Origin: Terrimonas sp937888905
Lineage (GTDB): Bacteria; Bacteroidota; Bacteroidia; Chitinophagales; Chitinophagaceae
DNA length: 64,000 nt
Direction of reading: 5' to 3'
Assembly (NCBI GenBank): GCA_937888905.1
Contig: CALATA010000014.1
Coordinates: 62,001-126,000 of the forward strand
Shown: one piece after another, positions 59,511-64,000 of the stretch
Numbering within the stretch: position 1 is the first letter of the stretch
Layout of the letters: every line of letters starts with the position of its first letter
Notes under the pieces: model-generated
Database searches by the model: none
What the model was told of the DNA's origin: nothing
The model's input: only the letters and a program-made list of their open reading frames with translations
Program-made: the position numbers and the translations under genes

Positions 59511-61169
59511 TCAGCCGGCTTTTTTTACTGTGATATAGAAATTCTTGTCTGCCGCAAAAGTCGCGTCTTTTTCTTTAGGTCCCAAAGTCTGCTTTTGCCA
59601 GTTTTCCGTAGGTTCAATCCAACGCGGAGTGTCGCCGATCAGCACTCTTACCGGCATGTTGAATCCTTTGATGCAGTTGGTCCAGCGATAACTGAGTATG
59701 TTTCCTTTAAGCTCGTATTCCAGTTGCGGTATGTTCACTGTGCGGAGGTATTGATCGAATACTTTCTGCAGGTCTTTACCCGCTTCTTTGCTGATGTATT
59801 TTTCTACGTCGTTTGTGTTGATCGTTTTGTGGTAGAACCGGCTGTTCAGTCCACGCAGGATGGCTTTGAATTTATTGTCGTCACTGATAAGCTGGCGGAT
59901 GGTATGGATCATGTTGGCGCCTTTGTCGTACATGTCGCTGCTGCCTTCCTTGTTCACACCGTAAGGGCCGATGATCGGTTTGTCGTTTTCAATATTCCGG
60001 CGCAATCCCTGGCAGTAGGCATCTCCGGCAGCCACGCCATTTTTGCATTCTACAAATAATACTTCGGAGTAGGTGGTGAACCCTTCATGCACCCACATGT
60101 CGGCGATATCATTCGTGGTGATGTTGTTGGCAAACCATTCGTGTCCCGATTCATGCACGATGATATAATCCCAGTCGAGTCCCCATTTGCTGCCGGAACG
60201 GTCCATACCCAGATAGCCATTTTTATAACGGTTGCCGTAGGCTACGGCGCTCTGGTGTTCCATGCCGAGATGTGGCGTTTCTACCAGCTTATAACTGTCT
60301 TCGTAAAAAGGATAGGGGCCGAACCATTGTTCAAAGCAGCGCATCATCGGTGCTACCTGCGCAAATTGTTTGCGCGCTTTTTCAATATTATAATCGAGCA
60401 CCCAGTAGCTGCATTCGAGTTTGCCTTTTTCGCCGTCGAATGTTTCACCAAAATTGGTATAATAGCCGATATAAGGGACAATCGTATAGTTGTTGATCGG
60501 ATTTTTTACTTCCCAGCGCCAGGTGGTGCGGCCATTCAATGATTTTTTTTCTTTGAAAACACCATTGCCCACTGCTGTCAGTTCGTCCGGCACGGTAATG
60601 GAAAGTGTGGCACCGCGATCGGGTTCATCGCCCTGGTAGTCTTTGCAGGGATACCATACACTGGCTCCTAATCCCTGGCAGGCTACGGTAATCCACGGAC
60701 GACCTTTTTCGTCTTTGGTCCAGATCCAGCCTCCGTCCCATGGCGGATTTACGGCGGCGCGCGGCGTGCCTTTATAATGTACGATCAGGCTGTATCGCTG
60801 TTTGGCCGTAAAAGCCATGTCGCCAAATTCTATCCAATACACATTGCCTTCGCGGCGGAAACTAAGCTGTTTGTATTTCTGTTGCGGGTCTTCGATGCTG
60901 GTGATCTCCATCGGGCGCTGCATGTCGAGCTGCAACAGACCAGGCTTACCTGCTTTTGTTACTTCAAAAAGAACGGTGTTTTTGCCGCTGATACTTTTAT
61001 TGGGAATGTCTACGTCCACGAGCAGATCGTAATGCAGCACATTCCACCAATCGCGACCGGTGCCTACGGATCCGCGGAGCGTGTCCTGGTGCGTGTACTG
61101 CGCGCAGGAAACATGACTCACCGAAAGGAAGAAAAGAAAAAGGCAGGCCAAACGGCAAAAGTATTTCAC
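59511..61169 (-). CDS. M1 family aminopeptidase
   Basis: A 552-residue exported zinc aminopeptidase. A signal peptide ends at SCAQ. The beta-rich N-terminal domain covers about 45-250; the catalytic domain has the exopeptidase motif GMEHQ (302-306), zinc motif HESGHEWFANN with His339, Glu340, His343, and Glu362 in HEGFTTYSE. The C-terminal ERAP1-like domain is absent, so the enzyme is shorter than full PepN. It should cut peptides in the periplasm. It lies 34 bp from the divergent peptide-binding lipoprotein gene, which supports a shared role in peptide use. Confidence 0.92.
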   Translation of the reverse strand: MKYFCRLACLFLFFLSVSHVSCAQYTHQDTLRGSVGTGRDWWNVLHYDLLVDVDIPNKSISGKNTVLFEVTKAGKPGLLQLDMQRPMEITSIEDPQQKYKQLSFRREGNVYWIEFGDMAFTAKQRYSLIVHYKGTPRAAVNPPWDGGWIWTKDEKGRPWITVACQGLGASVWYPCKDYQGDEPDRGATLSITVPDELTAVGNGVFKEKKSLNGRTTWRWEVKNPINNYTIVPYIGYYTNFGETFDGEKGKLECSYWVLDYNIEKARKQFAQVAPMMRCFEQWFGPYPFYEDSYKLVETPHLGMEHQSAVAYGNRYKNGYLGMDRSGSKWGLDWDYIIVHESGHEWFANNITTNDIADMWVHEGFTTYSEVLFVECKNGVAAGDAYCQGLRRNIENDKPIIGPYGVNKEGSSDMYDKGANMIHTIRQLISDDNKFKAILRGLNSRFYHKTINTNDVEKYISKEAGKDLQKVFDQYLRTVNIPQLEYELKGNILSYRWTNCIKGFNMPVRVLIGDTPRWIEPTENWQKQTLGPKEKDATFAADKNFYITVKKAG

Positions 61170-61203
61170 GATGAATGGGTTTGAATTGTAAATTTAGCCT
61201 TTC

Positions 61204-62841
61204 ATGGCAAAAAAAATTATAAGATCTCACATCGGTGCAAAACTGGCGGCCGGCTTCTTCCTGTTATTGCTGGTGGCCTGCGGCAGCCAGAAAGCTGACA
61301 AGCGCCGCTTTTTCCGGTACAACGAACAGGCGGGCATTTCCTCGCTCGATCCCGCGATGGCCCGCAACCAGGCCAATATGTGGCCCGCACATCAGTTGTT
61401 CAATACATTGGTGGAAGTGGACGACAGTCTGCACATCGTGCCTTCACTTGCACTTTCATGGGAGGTGTCCGAAGACCGCCTCCGTTATACTTTTCATCTG
61501 CGCCGTGATGTTTATTTCCACGACGATCCTTCTTTTCCCAATGGTAAAGGCCGTTTGTTAAATGCCTCTGATATTGTGTTCAGTCTCTCACGTATCCGCG
61601 ATCCGAAAACGGCAAGCCCCGGTGCATGGATATTCAATAATAAGGTCGACAGTGTGCAGCCTTTCGTTGCATTGAACGATTCCACGTTTCAATTGGTGCT
61701 GCTCAAGCCGTACCATCCCATTCTCGGTATTCTTTCCATGCAATATTGTTCGATCATTCCCAGGGAGGCTGTTGATGCCTACGGACGCGACTTCCGCCGT
61801 CACCCTGTCGGCACCGGACCATTCCGTTTTGTAGCCTGGGAGGAAGGTCAGGCTTTGGTGATGGCGCGCAACGACCGCTATTTCGAAACTGATAGCGCCG
61901 GCAACCGCCTGCCTTATCTCGATGGTATCAAAGTTTCTTTCTACGACAGCCGTGCTACCGAGTTTCTTTTATTCCGGCAAAAACAACTGGATTTTATCAA
62001 CGATATCGATGCTTCCTTCAAAGATGAAGTGCTCACCAAACGCGGTACCTTGCGGAAGGAGTGGGAGCGTAAGGTTCGTTTGCATACCCATCCCTATCTC
62101 AACATCGAATACCTCGGTATCCTGGTCGACTCGGTGAACGGTCCTGCGGGTTCGCCGCTTTATGCACGTAAAGTGCGGCAGGCCATCAACTACGGTTTTG
62201 ACCGGAGAAAAATGATTCTCTACCTGCGTAATTCATTGGGCACACCGGCCGAATCCGGTTTTGTTCCTGCGGGATTGCCTTCATTCAACGACAGCATCGT
62301 GAAAGGTTATACCTATGATCCTGTCCGTAGTAACCGCCTGCTGACAGAGGCCGGTTTCCCGGGCGGGAAAGGATTATCGCCGGTTAAACTGCTCACGATT
62401 CCCATTTATGCGGATATGGCCAGTTTCATTGCCAAACAACTCAGCGAAGTGGGCATACCGATACAGGTTGAGGTAGTGCAGAAAGCCCTGCTGCTTGAAA
62501 TGACCGCCAACCAGCGCGCACCTTTTTTCCGGGGAAGCTGGATTGCGGACTATCCGGATGCAGAAAACTATCTGTCCGTTTTTTATTCACGCAACCCTTC
62601 GCCCCCGAACTATACGCGTTACAATAATCCCCGCTTCGACCGGTTGTTTGAACAGGCATTGGCCGAAACAAACGACTCGCTCCGTTACCGTCTTTACCAG
62701 CAGGCGGATCAATTGATCATGGAAGATGCGCCGGTAGTACCACTCTGGTATGATAAAGTAGTGCATCTCGTGCAGCCTGAAGTGAAAGGTTTCGAGCCCA
62801 ATGCACTCAATCTGCTGGAACTCCGGCACACGCGTTTCTGA
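61204..62841 (+). CDS. Peptide-binding lipoprotein (SBP_bac_5 family)
   Basis: A 545-residue solute-binding lipoprotein with lipobox LLVACG (Cys26) and the family 5 fold: ISSLDPAMARNQANMWPAHQ at the start, YTFHLRRDVYFHDDPSFP, VGTGPFRFVAWEEGQAL, YARKVRQAINYGFDRRKMI, and the late APVVPLWYDK. Such proteins bind oligopeptides or nickel/heme chelates for an ABC importer; none of the importer genes is adjacent. The M1 aminopeptidase gene is divergent. A TAAATTTA sequence at 61189 could be its -7 box. Confidence 0.88.
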   Translation: MAKKIIRSHIGAKLAAGFFLLLLVACGSQKADKRRFFRYNEQAGISSLDPAMARNQANMWPAHQLFNTLVEVDDSLHIVPSLALSWEVSEDRLRYTFHLRRDVYFHDDPSFPNGKGRLLNASDIVFSLSRIRDPKTASPGAWIFNNKVDSVQPFVALNDSTFQLVLLKPYHPILGILSMQYCSIIPREAVDAYGRDFRRHPVGTGPFRFVAWEEGQALVMARNDRYFETDSAGNRLPYLDGIKVSFYDSRATEFLLFRQKQLDFINDIDASFKDEVLTKRGTLRKEWERKVRLHTHPYLNIEYLGILVDSVNGPAGSPLYARKVRQAINYGFDRRKMILYLRNSLGTPAESGFVPAGLPSFNDSIVKGYTYDPVRSNRLLTEAGFPGGKGLSPVKLLTIPIYADMASFIAKQLSEVGIPIQVEVVQKALLLEMTANQRAPFFRGSWIADYPDAENYLSVFYSRNPSPPNYTRYNNPRFDRLFEQALAETNDSLRYRLYQQADQLIMEDAPVVPLWYDKVVHLVQPEVKGFEPNALNLLELRHTRF

Positions 62842-62842
62842 A

Positions 62843-63547
62843 TTATTCGATGGTAAAACGCACGCCTGCCTCGGCAATAAGCATGGTGGTGGGAGATTTT
62901 TTCTCCGTGAAGAATACATCGCCGTCGGGTGAGATATAAGGATCGGTGAGATAACGCGTATCGCCTCCGAACAGGTACGACCCTTTGAGCATGATGGCGG
63001 CATCTTTTCTTTTGCCTACTTTGATTTCGGCACCCATACCTGGCCCCCACATGAACGTCCAGCGGTTTTTGCTATACATGGTATTGTTATCGGGGTAATA
63101 ACCATAATAGTCGTAGTAGTAATTGTTGTAGTTGCCGTAGTCGTAATTGGCTTTGGAGAAAAACACGTTGGTGCCGGCAGTGCCTTCCAGGAACAATTGG
63201 AAATCGTGCCGCGAAGGAATGAGGTCGGCGCGTACTTTAAAAGCAATGGTGGCCACGTTGTTGGTAGCGGTCACCTGCACGCGGTTGTCGCGGCCGTAAA
63301 AGGGTACACGGAAACGGCGCGAATCATGGCCATTCTGCAGCCAGCCGAGTTCTCCACCGATACTGAAAGGCTGGTTGTCATTAAAGCGATGCATGACAGC
63401 GAGCCGTCCGCCCCAGCCGGTACGGGGATAGGTTTCTTTATATTCTTCCTGGGGAAAAGCGAGCTGAAAGCTCAACGATCCGAACGTTTCCTGTCCGAAT
63501 ACAGTGCCACTAAACAATAAGGCTAAAAGTGTAAAGATTCTTCTCAT
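62843..63547 (-). CDS. Outer-membrane beta-barrel protein with Tyr/Asn-rich loop
   Basis: A 234-residue barrel with a signal peptide (ending VFGQ), FGSLSFQLAFPQEEYKE as the first strand, RLAVMHRFNDNQPFSIGGELGW in two strands (residues 43-65), and a C-terminal strand LIAEAGVRFTIE. A loop near residues 135-158 is made almost only of Tyr, Asp, Asn and Gly (NYDYGNYNNYYYDYYGYYPD). It faces the solvent if the barrel topology is right. Function unknown. The stop is 1 bp from the stop of the peptide-binding lipoprotein gene. Confidence 0.83.
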   Translation of the reverse strand: MRRIFTLLALLFSGTVFGQETFGSLSFQLAFPQEEYKETYPRTGWGGRLAVMHRFNDNQPFSIGGELGWLQNGHDSRRFRVPFYGRDNRVQVTATNNVATIAFKVRADLIPSRHDFQLFLEGTAGTNVFFSKANYDYGNYNNYYYDYYGYYPDNNTMYSKNRWTFMWGPGMGAEIKVGKRKDAAIMLKGSYLFGGDTRYLTDPYISPDGDVFFTEKKSPTTMLIAEAGVRFTIE

Positions 63548-63640
63548 AGACTTTCTTTTCAGGAAAACTAACCAAACAAATGTTAGGGAAAAATCAAAGA
63601 ACGCTGAGGCAGTGTCTATGAGATGTTAAAATCCGTTATA

Positions 63641-63692
63641 CGGAATGTGGAAATGTGAAAATGTGGAAATGTGAAAATGCAATACACATCTT
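63641..63692. repeat. Octamer array, GTGGAAAT/GTGAAAAT family
   Basis: GTGGAAAT, GTGAAAAT, GTGGAAAT, GTGAAAAT in 8-base steps, then the inverse words CTTCACAT, TTACACAT. The two halves can pair as a hairpin. The preceding 90 bases, from 63548, show no gene. Confidence 0.85.
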
Positions 63693-63694
63693 CA

Positions 63695-63753
63695 CATTTA
63701 CACATGATCCCGCAAAGCGGGCACATTTACACATCGCCCGCCGAAGGCGGCCG
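63695..63753. repeat. 59-base repeat unit, copy 1
   Basis: The unit holds CATTTACAC, the hairpin CCCGCAAAGCGGG, TTACACATCGCCCG and CCGAAGGCGG. Copy 2 lies at 63846-63904 in the same orientation, with about seven to nine differences by eye. Confidence 0.85.
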
Positions 63754-63845
63754 TGTACGGATGTCTAAATAAGGTTGTTGTATTTTGTAACGCCCGGAGA
63801 TTAACCCTTGGTTCACATAATTTACATACTTAGAAATGTAAACTC

Positions 63846-63904
63846 CATTTACACGTGGACCCGCAAAGCGGGCATATTTTCACATCGCCCGGCGAAGGCG
63901 GGCC
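63846..63904. repeat. 59-base repeat unit, copy 2
   Basis: Copy 2 of the unit at 63695-63753. CCCGCAAAGCGGG is identical, and the second hairpin CGCCCGGCGAAGGCGGGCC pairs better than in copy 1. It ends 3 bases before the stop of the terminal gene and could end its transcript. Confidence 0.85.
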
Positions 63905-63907
63905 ATA

Positions 63908-64000
63908 TTAATCTTTCTTCAGCTTATCCTTAAACACCTTCTTAAACTTGTCCACCTTGGGGCGGATCACGATGCTGCAATAAGGGTTGGCATTTTCGTT
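63908..64000 (-). CDS. Unidentified protein, C-terminal 30 residues (cut by window edge)
   Basis: A minus-strand frame enters from the right edge and ends at TAA (63908-63910). The visible end reads NPYCSIVIRPKVDKFKKVF and then a Lys/Asp-rich tail. I do not recognise the family from this fragment. Support comes from the open frame to the window edge and from the position of the repeat unit just behind its stop. Confidence 0.5.
   Translation of the reverse strand, partial: NENANPYCSIVIRPKVDKFKKVFKDKLKKD

Overview
The window reads as chromosomal DNA of a Bacteroidota bacterium, most likely of the Chitinophagales/Chitinophagaceae. The grounds are C-terminal type IX secretion (T9SS) sorting domains, promoter -7 boxes of the form TAnnTTTG, weak Shine-Dalgarno signals, the futalosine menaquinone genes mqnA and mqnE, and a parA-parB-DUF5683-dapB block. 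The genus cannot be named from the sequence. I see no rRNA, tRNA, CRISPR array, prophage or insertion sequence. Both ends are cut: prfC lacks its 5' part on the left, and an unidentified minus-strand gene is cut on the right.

Layout. 1-4.9 kb: end of prfC, a T9SS-exported protein, a lipoprotein, and purB divergent from mqnA. 5.6-15.5 kb: a tightly overlapping minus-strand operon of nine genes for surface glycan assembly (YfhO-like membrane protein, four glycosyltransferases, a compact SDR, two tandem paralogous methyltransferases, an FkbM methyltransferase). 15.7-20.2 kb: a queuosine-precursor transporter, trpB-trpA and a TlpA-like thioredoxin lipid-face enzyme. 20.2-28.2 kb: a two-component system with two tandem TPR histidine kinases and one LuxR-type regulator, then dapB, a DUF5683 protein, parB and parA. 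28.4-34.0 kb: a phosphoesterase, an outer-membrane barrel, lon and a META-domain lipoprotein. 34.0-39.0 kb: a second surface-modification operon (M42 peptidase, a 54-residue membrane protein, a methyltransferase with a kinase-like N-terminus, a membrane sulfatase-fold enzyme, a PIG-L deacetylase). 39-52 kb: secreted proteins, rpsT, sucA, mqnE, a large T9SS metalloprotease, a nucleoside transporter, a DinB protein and trxA. 52-64 kb: dnaE, a beta-propeller lipoprotein, an NlpC/P60 lipoprotein, a flippase, an M1 peptidase, an oligopeptide-binding lipoprotein and an outer-membrane barrel.

The most unusual content lies between genes. Many intergenic gaps hold degenerate tandem arrays with a strict period of 7 bases (sometimes 8), built from several unrelated unit families: GTGAATG/GTCAATG, TAATAAG/TATTAAG, GGTATAA/GGTGTAA, ATTCAAA/AGTTAAA and CTTTGCG. 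They are often joined to short perfect palindromes. Some arrays begin at the stop codon of the preceding gene (prfC, lon, the sulfatase-fold gene). The ATTCAAA family instead abuts start codons, and there it supplies a TAnnTTTG box. Because 7 is not a multiple of 3, units that carry a stop codon place stops in all three frames.

Several genes have no usable ATG and appear to start at TTG (purB, mqnA, a glycosyltransferase, the large metalloprotease, probably the DinB gene).
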